A stretch of 64,000 nt of DNA from NCBI GenBank assembly GCA_040387095.1, contig JAZKEJ010000017.1:1-64000 (forward strand). The letters run 5' to 3'. Source of the DNA: Methylotenera_A sp040387095. GTDB taxonomy: Bacteria; Pseudomonadota; Gammaproteobacteria; Burkholderiales; Methylophilaceae. Positions 25,983 to 34,215 of the stretch are shown here, piece after piece. The translations under genes and the position numbers were made by a program. Positions within the stretch are counted from its first letter, which is position 1; each line of letters opens with the position of its first letter. The notes beneath the pieces were generated by a model. That model was given only the letters and a program-made list of their open reading frames with translations. It was not told the origin of the DNA and did not search any database.

Positions 25983-27068
25983 TTAATGTCCAAACAAACC
26001 CAAAGCGGCGGAATACTGCAATAAGGTATTTTTGCCTTGAATCGGCGCAATCACGCCGTTACCATAAAAGCCGATTAAGGGTAATCGTGGGAATAAAGCT
26101 TTAATTAAAGCTAAATCTTGATCAATACAGTTGTATAAATAAGGGCCGCGGCCAAGATTTGAAAATAACAAAGAAAACTGGGGCTTTACTGCTAATTGTT
26201 GTTTGAGTTGCGTTGCTGTTTTCACCAAATCCACCTGCGCGGCATCCATATCGCGTACCGCCCAGCTTAACCAGTCACCCACTTTTAATGGCCGCGAGAG
26301 TGTAACTGCCTGAGACGATTGATCCCCAGAAATAATATTGGCCAGCGAATAATCGCCGCGTTCAATGTGAGAAGCATGATTGGCATGCACCGCCATCAAT
26401 TGATGGTATTTAATAGGTATTTGATTTTGAGCATATTTATCCCAAGCGGATTGCAACGTGGTCAATGCGGGTAAATTCGCTATTTTTAAAACGTCATGCT
26501 GATTGCTGGCTGTAATCCTGCGTGGGCTGGTCATCAACTTTAAACCATGGGTTGCGCCAACAGCGCAATTTAATCCACTTAACTGCATTTCACACATTCC
26601 CTGCGTAATGCCTTTGGCGTTTTCCCATACTGAAAAAGAACCATGTCCGATGGCATCGCCAGACACACCGCCAAAGCGTGGCGAATTTGAATCTAACCAT
26701 GAGGTATTGATCGCATTGGGTGCAGTAAGCGTGAGCAGCGTAGTTTGCTTTGTCAGCGCTGAATTTTTGTTAATTTTTAATAGAATACTCTCAGAAAAAA
26801 CCATCGCTGCCGCGGCGGGGCTATCAATTACCCAGTCTTCCTCAGTAAAAATACCGATAGCGGAACAACCAATTATTTGTGTACAACTGGCAGCTTTGGC
26901 TGCGGCCTTGATTGCCAATTGCGGTTGTGAGGCAAATTCTGAAGTTAAAAATAATAATACGCAGGCGGGCGCATCCACTTCCGCTTTTTGCATTGCCGAT
27001 AACACTGCTTGCGCTGCCAAGTCTGGCAGGGTTTTATTGCCAATAGCTAATCCGGTGGCTACTTTCAT
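25983..27068 (-). CDS. FIST-domain sensory protein
   Basis: A 361-residue protein with FIST N-terminal (about 10-185, IIGCSAIGIFTEEDWV, SGDAIGHG) and FIST C-terminal (about 205-345, FSNLGRGPYLYN...IGFYGNGVIAP) domains. FIST is a predicted small-ligand sensor usually joined to signalling output domains; here it is a stand-alone protein and cytoplasmic. Its ATG overlaps the nth stop by 4 bases. The ligand is unknown. Confidence 0.85.
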   Translation of the reverse strand: MKVATGLAIGNKTLPDLAAQAVLSAMQKAEVDAPACVLLFLTSEFASQPQLAIKAAAKAASCTQIIGCSAIGIFTEEDWVIDSPAAAAMVFSESILLKINKNSALTKQTTLLTLTAPNAINTSWLDSNSPRFGGVSGDAIGHGSFSVWENAKGITQGMCEMQLSGLNCAVGATHGLKLMTSPRRITASNQHDVLKIANLPALTTLQSAWDKYAQNQIPIKYHQLMAVHANHASHIERGDYSLANIISGDQSSQAVTLSRPLKVGDWLSWAVRDMDAAQVDLVKTATQLKQQLAVKPQFSLLFSNLGRGPYLYNCIDQDLALIKALFPRLPLIGFYGNGVIAPIQGKNTLLQYSAALGLFGH

Positions 27069-27772
27069 AATTGAGCTATTTTATTTTCAGGCATTTTGAT
27101 ATCGTTAATCATATCTTCACCAGCCATCAAATGTTTTGCTGGAGTTAACTTATGCGGATATTCGCATAAATCAACGATACAACATTCGCCGCATTTTGGC
27201 TTGCGTGCAGTGCAAGTATAACGACCATGCAAGATCAATAAATGATGCGCATCTTTAAGAAAAACTGGCGGAATGGTTTTTAAATATTTTTGTTCAACCG
27301 CATATACGTTTTTGCCCGTGGCTAATCTTGTGCGATTGCCCAAACGAAATAGATGTGTATCCACCGCGATTGTTGGTTCACCAAAAGCCGTGTTTAAAAT
27401 TACATTAGCCGTTTTGCGGCCGACGCCAGCAAGGGCTTCCAAGGCTTCTCTGCTATCGGGCACATTGCTATTATGCAAATCGATTAACTGTTTACAGCAA
27501 GTCATCACATTTTTTGCCTTGGCGTGATACAAACCGATGGTTTTGATGTAATGCTTCAAGCCTTCAATACCGAGTGCCAATATCGATTCTGGCGTATTAG
27601 CAACGGCAAATAATTTGCGCGTGGCAATATTAACGCCCTTATCTGTCGCTTGCGCCGACAAGATAACTGCTATTAGCAATTCAAACGTGCTGCTATATTC
27701 CAGTTCAGTCGTTGGCTGTGGAATCGCAATACTTAAGCGCTTAAAAATCTCAAAACGTTTTTGTGCGTTCAT
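27065..27772 (-). CDS. nth: Endonuclease III (DNA glycosylase/AP lyase)
   Basis: Removes oxidised pyrimidines and cuts at the resulting abasic site. The 235 residues include the helix-hairpin-helix LAGVGRKTANVIL with catalytic Lys120, the catalytic Asp138 in VDTHLFR, and a [4Fe-4S] motif C-x6-C-x2-C-x5-C near residues 188-204. A C-terminal tail of about 25 residues is longer than in E. coli (211 aa). The gene is coupled to the FIST gene by ATGA overlap. Confidence 0.95.
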   Translation of the reverse strand: MNAQKRFEIFKRLSIAIPQPTTELEYSSTFELLIAVILSAQATDKGVNIATRKLFAVANTPESILALGIEGLKHYIKTIGLYHAKAKNVMTCCKQLIDLHNSNVPDSREALEALAGVGRKTANVILNTAFGEPTIAVDTHLFRLGNRTRLATGKNVYAVEQKYLKTIPPVFLKDAHHLLILHGRYTCTARKPKCGECCIVDLCEYPHKLTPAKHLMAGEDMINDIKMPENKIAQL

Positions 27773-27850
27773 TTAAGTGTGTTACTGATAAAAAATTGAG
27801 TGAAAATAAATGATAGAGGCAAAGTTGATCCTTAAAGCTGCGATTTCATT

Positions 27851-28567
27851 TTATTTTTCTGAGACTTTAAGTGATTTAGCGCGCTCGATTGCTGTTTCAA
27901 TAGCAGATTGTTTGATGTTTTTAATGATTAACGCATTGTTATTGCCCGACAAATTCGCCAGGTTATTCAGGTTTTTTTTGAACACTTCATGCTTGCGTTC
28001 ACTATATTTTTGCATAACCTCAGTTTCTTCACGCGCTAGTCTGCTCAGTCTGAAATCATAACGTCTGCGTGCTAAATCAGCCGCTGTTTTAGATTTTTCT
28101 GCCACATTCACGTTGTTGTTGCAATGCTGCGGCATATTTTCAACTGGCTGCATGCTGATGCAATCCACCGGACAGGGCGCCAAACATAATTCGCAGCCAG
28201 TGCACTCATTCGCAATCACGGTGTGCATTTGTTTAGATGCACCTAAAATTGCATCTACTGGACAAGCTTGAATGCATAAAGTACAGCCAATACAAGTTGC
28301 CTCATCAATAAAAGCCAATGCTTTGGGCTTTTCTAAGCCATTTTCAGCGTTAAGCGGCTTGTATTCTATGTGTGTCAGATTAGCTACTGCGCGTATGCCT
28401 GCATCGCCACCTGGCGGGCATTGGTTAATATCTGCCTGGCCATTTACAATAGCGATGGCGTAGGGTTTGCAACCGGAAAAGCCACACTTTGTGCATTGTG
28501 TCTGCGGCAAAATTGCATCAATTCGTGCAATTAAAGTATCGCTTTCAGTTATAGAATTACGCAGCAT
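27851..28567 (-). CDS. rnfB: RnfB-like iron-sulfur electron carrier (orphan)
   Basis: A 238-residue ferredoxin-type protein. After the N-terminal cluster motif C-x2-C-x4-C-x16-C (QCTKCGFSGC...INQCPP), two [4Fe-4S] ferredoxin motifs follow (CIGCTLCIQACP and CTGCELCLAPCP). Canonical RnfB/RsxB starts with a membrane helix; it is missing here, and no other rnf gene is in the window, so this is the soluble orphan form often found beside nth in betaproteobacteria. The C-terminal 70 residues are charged and not conserved. The electron partner is unknown. Confidence 0.82.
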   Translation of the reverse strand: MLRNSITESDTLIARIDAILPQTQCTKCGFSGCKPYAIAIVNGQADINQCPPGGDAGIRAVANLTHIEYKPLNAENGLEKPKALAFIDEATCIGCTLCIQACPVDAILGASKQMHTVIANECTGCELCLAPCPVDCISMQPVENMPQHCNNNVNVAEKSKTAADLARRRYDFRLSRLAREETEVMQKYSERKHEVFKKNLNNLANLSGNNNALIIKNIKQSAIETAIERAKSLKVSEK

Positions 28568-28900
28568 AAACCCGATGCTTATCCAGAGTAAGGTTCAGAA
28601 AAAGCGCCATGTGTAATATTGTTAACATATTGTTTTAGTGCGTTTTTTGAGAAAAAATGTGTGGTAAAGTGGGATTATACCGCTTAATGCATTTAGTTAT
28701 GATGCGGACAATTGCTTAAATTTTCCTGCAAATCAACCAAAATAAACACTGCCGCGTTACAAATTGATATCCGTTTGAACATAGTATTTCGTGAACTATC
28801 AATTTTGACAAAGTCATAGACTAATTGAATCGGCAGCGTATTCGCATTAAGCCGTCAGTTTCGGTTAAAATAGTAATAATTTTGTGGGTTAAGGTTAACT
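28568..28900. other. Divergent intergenic region between rnfB and dapA
   Basis: The 333 bases have no credible gene. They must hold the promoters of rnfB (leftwards) and dapA (rightwards). TTAAAAT near 28865-28871 and a TATACC near 28675 are the most -10-like sequences, but neither has a convincing -35. No hairpin or repeat stands out. Confidence 0.5.
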
Positions 28901-29776
28901 ATGTTGCAAGGTAGTATGGTTGCTATCGTCACGCCGATGTTTGATGATGGCAGTTTAGATTTAAGCGCATTACGTAAACTGATCGACTGGCATGTTGATG
29001 CTGGAACAGACGGTATTGTGGTTGTGGGGACAACCGGTGAATCGCCAACAGTGAATGTTGATGAGCATTGTTTGTTGATTCAAACCACGGTTGAACATGT
29101 GGCAGGTCGCATTCCAGTGATTGCGGGTACTGGCGCTAATTCAACACGTGAAGCAATTGAACTAACCCAGTATGCTAAAGACTTGGGTGTTGATGCCTGT
29201 CTTTTAGTCGCGCCTTACTATAATAAGCCCACGCAGGAAGGCTTGTATCAACATTTTTCCGCTATTGCGGCAGCGGTAGATATTTCGCAGATTTTATATA
29301 ATGTACCCGGCCGCACTGGGTGCGATATTAGTAACGATACTGTCCTTCGTTTAGCAGCCATCAAAAATATTGTTGGTATTAAAGATGCAACTGGCGGCAT
29401 TGAGCGCGGAACTGATTTGCTATTACGTGTACCTAAAGACTTTGCGGTTTATAGCGGAGATGATGCAACTGGGATGGCATTGATGTTATTAGGTGCGCAT
29501 GGCGTTATATCTGTTACTGCGAATGTTGCGCCAAAATTGATGCGTGAGATGTGTGAAGCAGCAATGACGGGTAAAGTAGCCATTGCTTGTGAGATTAACG
29601 GGAAATTATTCGCATTACATCAAAAATTATTTGTTGAGGCAAACCCGATCCCGGCAAAATGGGTTTTGCAGCAAATGGGTTTAATCCAAACAGGCATTCG
29701 TTTGCCCATGGTGAATTGCTCAGCGCAATTCCATGATGTATTACGTGGCGCGATGAAAAGCGCTGAAATTACTTAG
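28901..29776 (+). CDS. dapA: 4-Hydroxy-tetrahydrodipicolinate synthase
   Basis: Condenses pyruvate with aspartate semialdehyde, the first committed step to lysine and diaminopimelate for peptidoglycan. At 291 residues it equals the E. coli enzyme, with Thr44-Thr45 (GTTGES), Tyr133 (ILYNVPGRTG) and the Schiff-base Lys161 (GIKDATGG) all at the expected positions. AAGG before the ATG serves as ribosome binding site. It starts the dapA-bamC-MBL run typical of betaproteobacteria. Confidence 0.97.
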   Translation: MLQGSMVAIVTPMFDDGSLDLSALRKLIDWHVDAGTDGIVVVGTTGESPTVNVDEHCLLIQTTVEHVAGRIPVIAGTGANSTREAIELTQYAKDLGVDACLLVAPYYNKPTQEGLYQHFSAIAAAVDISQILYNVPGRTGCDISNDTVLRLAAIKNIVGIKDATGGIERGTDLLLRVPKDFAVYSGDDATGMALMLLGAHGVISVTANVAPKLMREMCEAAMTGKVAIACEINGKLFALHQKLFVEANPIPAKWVLQQMGLIQTGIRLPMVNCSAQFHDVLRGAMKSAEIT

Positions 29777-29804
29777 ACAAGCAATATATATGGTGGTTAT
29801 CAAC

Positions 29805-31070
29805 ATGAAACAGGTAGTGAAAAAGCAGGTAGTAAAATTAACAACAGGCGTTTTATTGGCAGTGCTGGTGACGGCTTGTGATTCTATTCCATTTATTGAT
29901 ACATCTTCGGATTACAAAGGTGCCGGCCGAGCCAAACCTTTAGAAGTGCCACCAGATTTAACCAGTGCGCAAACCAGCGATGCATACAATGTGCCTGGTG
30001 GCAGCACAAGTTATAGTGATTACAACCAAGCGCAAGAAGGCCAGGAAGTGGGCGTGGAAAAAATATTACCCACCACAGACGGCGTGCGTTTAGAAAAAGC
30101 AGGCGCGCAACGATGGCTAGTCGTAGATGCTCCGGCGGAAAAAATCTGGCCAGCAGTACGCGAGTTTTGGATTGAGCAAGGTTTTGCAGTGCGGGTTGAA
30201 AATGCGCAAACAGGTGTGATGGAAACGGAATGGATTGAAGCCGATGCGATTAAAGCACAAGATGACAAAAAAAATATCGGTGAAAAATTCGATAAATGGT
30301 TAGATAAACTATCCGGTTTTGCGGACAGACGCAAGTTTCGTACAAGATTGGAACGTGGTGAAAAAGAAGGCTCAACTGAAATTTACATGACGCACAGAAC
30401 TGTAGCTGGCGCGGCTGATGACGGTAAAAATAGAATTCAAACCCAATTAGGTGAAATTGAAACAGGTTACCGCGCAGATACCACGCAAAAAGCAGTAGAA
30501 GAAAATGATGGCGATTTGGATGCAGAATTATTGCGTCGTTTAATGGTTAAGCTGGGAGTTGAAGAAAAACGCGCACAAGAAATTATAGCGAACCCAGTTG
30601 CCGAAAAACGTGCGGACGTTGTTAAAGAAGCGGATAGCAGCGTAACGCTTAACTTAAATGATTCGTTTGACCGCGGCTGGCGTAGAGTTGGGCTTGCATT
30701 AGACAGAATTGGGTTTGTGATTGAAGATAAAGATCGTTCTACCGGAACATTTTTTGTGCGTTATTCTGATGTAGATATTGATACTGGACCGAAAAAGAAA
30801 AAAGGTTTATTGGATACACTGGCTTTTTGGAAAGATGATGATGAAATTGAAAATAAATCTAAACCAAAAGAAGAAAAAACCATTGTAGATAAACTGCAGT
30901 TTTGGAAAGGCGAAGACGCTAAATCCGATCCTTCTAAACAATATCGCGTCAAAGTGGCTGAAACAGAAGAAGGCGGAACGCGCGTGAATATGGTGGATGA
31001 AGAAGGTAAGCGTAATCGCAGCACTACTGCCAACCGTATTATTTCCTTGCTGTATGACCAATTAAAATAA
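29805..31070 (+). CDS. bamC: Outer-membrane protein assembly lipoprotein BamC
   Basis: Accessory lipoprotein of the BAM complex, which inserts beta-barrel proteins. About 421 residues: a lipoprotein signal with the lipobox VTAC (Cys at about 24), an unstructured region that binds BamD (YKGAGRAKPLEVPPDLTSA), and two helix-grip domains, the first starting at about 95 (WLVVDAPAEKIWPAVREFW) and the second at about 290 (FDRGWRRVGLALDRIGF). Acidic and lysine-rich inserts make it longer than E. coli BamC (344). The start at 29805 has GGTGGT upstream; the ATG at 29790 has no ribosome binding site. Confidence 0.88.
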   Translation: MKQVVKKQVVKLTTGVLLAVLVTACDSIPFIDTSSDYKGAGRAKPLEVPPDLTSAQTSDAYNVPGGSTSYSDYNQAQEGQEVGVEKILPTTDGVRLEKAGAQRWLVVDAPAEKIWPAVREFWIEQGFAVRVENAQTGVMETEWIEADAIKAQDDKKNIGEKFDKWLDKLSGFADRRKFRTRLERGEKEGSTEIYMTHRTVAGAADDGKNRIQTQLGEIETGYRADTTQKAVEENDGDLDAELLRRLMVKLGVEEKRAQEIIANPVAEKRADVVKEADSSVTLNLNDSFDRGWRRVGLALDRIGFVIEDKDRSTGTFFVRYSDVDIDTGPKKKKGLLDTLAFWKDDDEIENKSKPKEEKTIVDKLQFWKGEDAKSDPSKQYRVKVAETEEGGTRVNMVDEEGKRNRSTTANRIISLLYDQLK

Positions 31071-31088
31071 TCTACTTTAAATACGTAA

Positions 31089-31862
31089 ATGCGGTTTGCA
31101 TCCATAGGAAGTGGCAGCGCGGGCAACTGCATGGTTATCGAGCAAGATGCCACACGCATTTTGCTCGATTGTGGTTTCAGTACAAAAGAAGTGATTACTC
31201 GTTTGCAAAAAATTTCTTTAACGCCTGAGCAAATAACAGGCATTTTGATTACACACGAGCATGACGATCATGCCAAAGGTGCATTTAAATTAGCCGCAAA
31301 ATATAACATCCCTGTTTGGCTCTCTCACGGTACGTTAAAAATGTGTGAGCGATATTTGCCAGAACAAGCCAATATTCAATTGAATATCATTGATAGTCAC
31401 GTGAGTTTTGAAATCGAAAATCTGCAGGTGACGCCCTATCCTGTACCGCATGATGCGCGGGAGCCCACTCAATTCAGTTTTTACGATGGACAGCGAAAAC
31501 TAGGCGTGCTCACAGATGCAGGGTCATCAACGCCTTATATTGAGCAGATATTAAATCAATCGGATGCGCTTGTGCTGGAATGTAATCACGATTTAACCAT
31601 GCTTGAAAATGGACCTTATGCATGGACGCTTAAAAAACGTGTCGGTAGTCGTTTGGGTCATTTAGATAATAGTAGCGCTGCTCAGTTGTTGGCTAAGTTG
31701 GATAATTCACGCTTGAAACATATTATTGCTGCACACTTAAGCGCAAAAAATAATACACAGGAACTGGCCAAACTATCGCTTAGCACAGTGTTAAATTGTG
31801 ATCCAAGCTGGATAGGAATTGCCCAGCAGCAAGATGGCTTTGACTGGAGAAGTTTAAATTAG
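31089..31862 (+). CDS. MBL-fold metallohydrolase (YycJ/WalJ-like)
   Basis: A 257-residue metallo-beta-lactamase-fold enzyme. It begins with SIGSGSAGN, then DCGFS and the zinc motif THEHDDHAKG (about 56-65); later PVPHDAREP, LTDAG and LECNHD provide the remaining ligands. The closest type is YycJ/WalJ, a nuclease-like branch with an unclear substrate. It follows bamC by 18 nt and is ended by a bidirectional terminator. Confidence 0.88.
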   Translation: MRFASIGSGSAGNCMVIEQDATRILLDCGFSTKEVITRLQKISLTPEQITGILITHEHDDHAKGAFKLAAKYNIPVWLSHGTLKMCERYLPEQANIQLNIIDSHVSFEIENLQVTPYPVPHDAREPTQFSFYDGQRKLGVLTDAGSSTPYIEQILNQSDALVLECNHDLTMLENGPYAWTLKKRVGSRLGHLDNSSAAQLLAKLDNSRLKHIIAAHLSAKNNTQELAKLSLSTVLNCDPSWIGIAQQQDGFDWRSLN

Positions 31863-31892
31863 CCGATAGATTAGCAAGATAAAACCACAAAT

Positions 31893-31921
31893 AAAAAAGC
31901 CGACGTTAAGTCGGCTTTTTT
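31893..31921. terminator. Bidirectional terminator between the MBL gene and lipoprotein 1
   Basis: AAAAAAGCCGAC (31893-31904), loop GTTAA, GTCGGCTTTTTT (31910-31921); perfect 12-bp stem. It serves the MBL gene (+) and the converging lipoprotein gene (-). The same GCCGAC core recurs at 32294-32321. Confidence 0.93.
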
Positions 31922-31939
31922 AATGCTGAAAACTAAATA

Positions 31940-32164
31940 CTAGTTAGTTTCGGCAGCTGGGGTTTCGGGTGCGGGAGCATCTGCAGGAGCAACTTCCTCT
32001 GCAGGTGTAGGCGTAGCTTCGGCTGGCGCTTCAGCAGCAGGAGCAGTTTCCATAGGAGCTTCCATTGGAGCCGCTTCAGTCGCAGGCGCTTCTTCAGCAG
32101 GTTTTTCACCACAGGCGGTTAACGCCAGTGCTAATAATGCAGCTAATAAGGCAGAACGTGTCAT
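31940..32164 (-). CDS. Small Ala/Pro/Glu-rich lipoprotein (copy 1)
   Basis: A 74-residue predicted lipoprotein: signal MTRSALLAALLALALTAC with Cys18 as lipid site, then a low-complexity tail of Ala, Pro, Glu and Thr (EAPMEAPMETAPAAEAPAEA...). The tail has no fold and carries negative charge. The signal is nearly identical to that of the next gene, so the two are duplicates. No function is known; such proteins may sit as disordered envelope linkers. Confidence 0.75.
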   Translation of the reverse strand: MTRSALLAALLALALTACGEKPAEEAPATEAAPMEAPMETAPAAEAPAEATPTPAEEVAPADAPAPETPAAETN

Positions 32165-32293
32165 TTTATATTCCTTAGAGAGTTTAATTAATTAAACAAC
32201 TTTTAAACAAATTTTCGATAACCGCTTGAAAGTTTTACCTTATTAGCTATACCGAGTAATGAAAATTCTACCATCTATTTTAAAAAAAGCCAC

Positions 32294-32321
32294 AAAAAAG
32301 CCGACACATGTCGGCTTTTTT
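32294..32321. terminator. Terminator of lipoprotein copy 2
   Basis: AAAAAAGCCGACA (32294-32306), loop CA, TGTCGGCTTTTTT (32309-32321); perfect 13-bp stem with T runs on both strands. The core is the same as in the terminator at 31893-31921. Confidence 0.92.
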
Positions 32322-32357
32322 GTGTTACAGCTAAATCAATTAGAATCTAATTGATGA

Positions 32358-32648
32358 TTAGTTTGCTGGTGTTGCAGCAGCTTCCGCTTCAGTAGCAGCA
32401 GCATCAGTTGCAGCGGCAGCGGCATCTGTAGCAGCAGCGGCAGCATCAGTTGCAGCATCAGCAGCATCTGTAGCAGCTTCAGCTGCAGGATTTGCGTCAG
32501 TTGCAGTAGCAGCTTCGCCAGCAGCAGCAGCAGCTTCACCAGCCGCTTCAGTTGCTGTTGCAGCTGCTTCAGCAGCTTCTTCAGCAGGTTTTTCACAAGC
32601 AGTTAATGCAAGTGCTAATAATGTAGCTAATAGAGCAGAACGTAACAT
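32358..32648 (-). CDS. Small Ala-rich lipoprotein (copy 2)
   Basis: A 96-residue predicted lipoprotein. I start it at the ATG 32646-32648 (MLRSALLATLLALALTAC), which makes a clean lipoprotein signal matching copy 1; the upstream start at 32693 would spoil it. The mature part is a repeat of AATDAA/AGEAA-type units, more than half alanine, and could form an amphipathic helix or coiled coil on the outer membrane. Lpp-like spacing is possible but there is no C-terminal Lys. Alanine-repeat length is expected to vary among strains. Confidence 0.72.
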   Translation of the reverse strand: MLRSALLATLLALALTACEKPAEEAAEAAATATEAAGEAAAAAGEAATATDANPAAEAATDAADAATDAAAAATDAAAAATDAAATEAEAAATPAN

Positions 32649-32838
32649 TTTTATATTCCTTAAACGAGAGAGTAGACTATGAGTTTTAACCAATTACGGT
32701 GGACCACTTTTAGCCCAACCGAACCGACGCGATTTTACCAGTAATTATAGAAAATTCCAGTATATTTTGATTTGGTTCATTAAAAATCGTTGATTTGCAA
32801 CAATTTATCTAACAAACCTCATGAATTTGCCAAAAAGA

Positions 32839-33651
32839 TCAATCCACTTTAATACTTAAGCTGCTGTTTTGTGTATTCGTGCTGGATTGCGCCGCTAGGA
32901 TTTTGCGACTGACATCGTCATTATTTTGCATGGTGCCGCCAATATTCACCCATTCTCCTAAACTAACACGCACGATGGTTTTCAGTTGTTCAAAATCAAT
33001 AAAACCTTGATTGTTCACACTGGCAATGCGCGGTGTGATTTCCAATTCCACGTGATTGCCAATGGTGCGCGGACGTACCGCAAAGCCGGTAGTTACTTCG
33101 CGCCAATCGGTTATCGTATTCACCTGAATATAACGCTGTGTGATACTCACCCATTCTTGCGTAAACGGAATCACTTGCCCGTTGCTGATAAACGCGCGTT
33201 CGCCATCCAGCACGCTAATAAACTGGTTGGAATGTTGGTGTGTGCTACTGCTATTGCGTTCAACTTTTACGTTTCCACCATTTGTTGTGCGTCTACTATT
33301 GCCAATACTGACATTGCCTGTGCTTATCCTGCCGCGACCTTCTATACGTTGAAGCTGGCTGTCGTTTTGCGCATCATTTTTGACAGTGATTTTACGGTTA
33401 ACTCTGGCCGCGTCCAGCTTTTCTACCAAAGCTTCGATCTCACGCATGCGTTCTGGCGGCGCGCGCAGAATCAACTGATTATTCACGCCTGTCGCCGTGC
33501 CGCCAGCACCCACCATGGGGGAAATAGTCGGCAATAAATCGCTGACAAAACGATGTTGCAACGTGATGATTTTAAATTCATTTTCAGCCAGCGCTAGCGC
33601 GCTATTTAAGCATAAACTTAATAATAAAAACACAGGCATTATTTTTTGCAT
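32839..33651 (-). CDS. Orphan secretin-like periplasmic protein
   Basis: A 270-residue exported protein (signal 1-22, LNSALALA). Residues about 25-90 resemble a secretin N-domain (FKIITLQHRFVSDLLPTISPMV...NNQLILRAPPERMREIEALVEKLD), and the C-terminal half resembles the beta-domain of GspD/PilQ secretins (TGFAVRPRTIGNHVELEITPRIASV, VRVSLGEWVNIGGT). It is too short to form a full channel, and no type II secretion or pilus gene adjoins. Similar stand-alone proteins occur in betaproteobacteria; the role is unknown. Confidence 0.7.
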   Translation of the reverse strand: MQKIMPVFLLLSLCLNSALALAENEFKIITLQHRFVSDLLPTISPMVGAGGTATGVNNQLILRAPPERMREIEALVEKLDAARVNRKITVKNDAQNDSQLQRIEGRGRISTGNVSIGNSRRTTNGGNVKVERNSSSTHQHSNQFISVLDGERAFISNGQVIPFTQEWVSITQRYIQVNTITDWREVTTGFAVRPRTIGNHVELEITPRIASVNNQGFIDFEQLKTIVRVSLGEWVNIGGTMQNNDDVSRKILAAQSSTNTQNSSLSIKVD

Positions 33652-33674
33652 CTAATTATCCGATTGTCCATTTA

Positions 33675-34172
33675 TCACAAGCCAAGCTTGGTTACAGAAA
33701 TAGCCTCTGCAGTTTCCGCTAATAATTCATCATAACGTAATAACAAATTGGCCGCCGCTTCTGCATCATTCAAGGCAAATTTAAAGCGCGCCTGGTCTAT
33801 ATGAAAACGCCGGCAGTAATGTTTTTTGTCTGCAATCACAAAACAATCTTTCGCTACTTTCGCCATATCGTTGGTCTCATACACGCGCATTTTGTGCCCA
33901 TAAATGCTTAATAGATCAAATAAACGCGCGCAGTTAGCACTAAAAAAATGTGCATTTTGCAAAATAATGGTCAGTTCAGAATACGCATTTTTACCCAAAA
34001 AACTTTGGATTAAGTCAAAACGTTTCAAGCTGGCGTAATCACCTTTTTCAAAACTTTGGTCGAAAATCAGCAGCTCACTTTCAGCTTGCATAATCACTAG
34101 ATCCAGCGCCGCAGCGTAATTACGCTCTCCCAGCATCACGCTATCCGCGATTAATTCTGATTCATCCATCAA
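33675..34172 (-). CDS. DUF7931-type conserved protein
   Basis: A 165-residue cytoplasmic protein resembling betaproteobacterial proteins now grouped as DUF7931 (formerly mislabelled histone acetyltransferase HPA2). It reads like a phospholipase D-fold remnant: LIFDQSFEKGDYASLKRFDLIQSFL, then YETNDMAKVAKDCFVIADKKHYCRRFHIDQARF, but no HKD motif. It lies 43 nt downstream of the uL16 hydroxylase gene. No function is assigned. Confidence 0.65.
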   Translation of the reverse strand: MMDESELIADSVMLGERNYAAALDLVIMQAESELLIFDQSFEKGDYASLKRFDLIQSFLGKNAYSELTIILQNAHFFSANCARLFDLLSIYGHKMRVYETNDMAKVAKDCFVIADKKHYCRRFHIDQARFKFALNDAEAAANLLLRYDELLAETAEAISVTKLGL

Positions 34173-34215
34173 TAATTTCCGCCAAATTAATTTAATCTAT
34201 TTAACACAAGCCAAT

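Noticed and set aside
26503..27099. 198-codon frame opposite the FIST gene
   Set aside because: Shadow frame without a ribosome binding site.
28806..28829. TTGACA upstream of dapA as a -35 box
   Set aside because: No -10 hexamer at 16-18 bp downstream; the nearest TTAAAAT is too far.
32336..32596. Leu/Gln-rich 86-codon frame over the Ala-rich lipoprotein
   Set aside because: It is the +1 reading of GCA/GCT repeats; the lipoprotein frame has the signal peptide and the lipobox.
32370..32600. GCAGCA-type repeats as a possible array or satellite
   Set aside because: Explained by Ala-repeat codons of lipoprotein copy 2.
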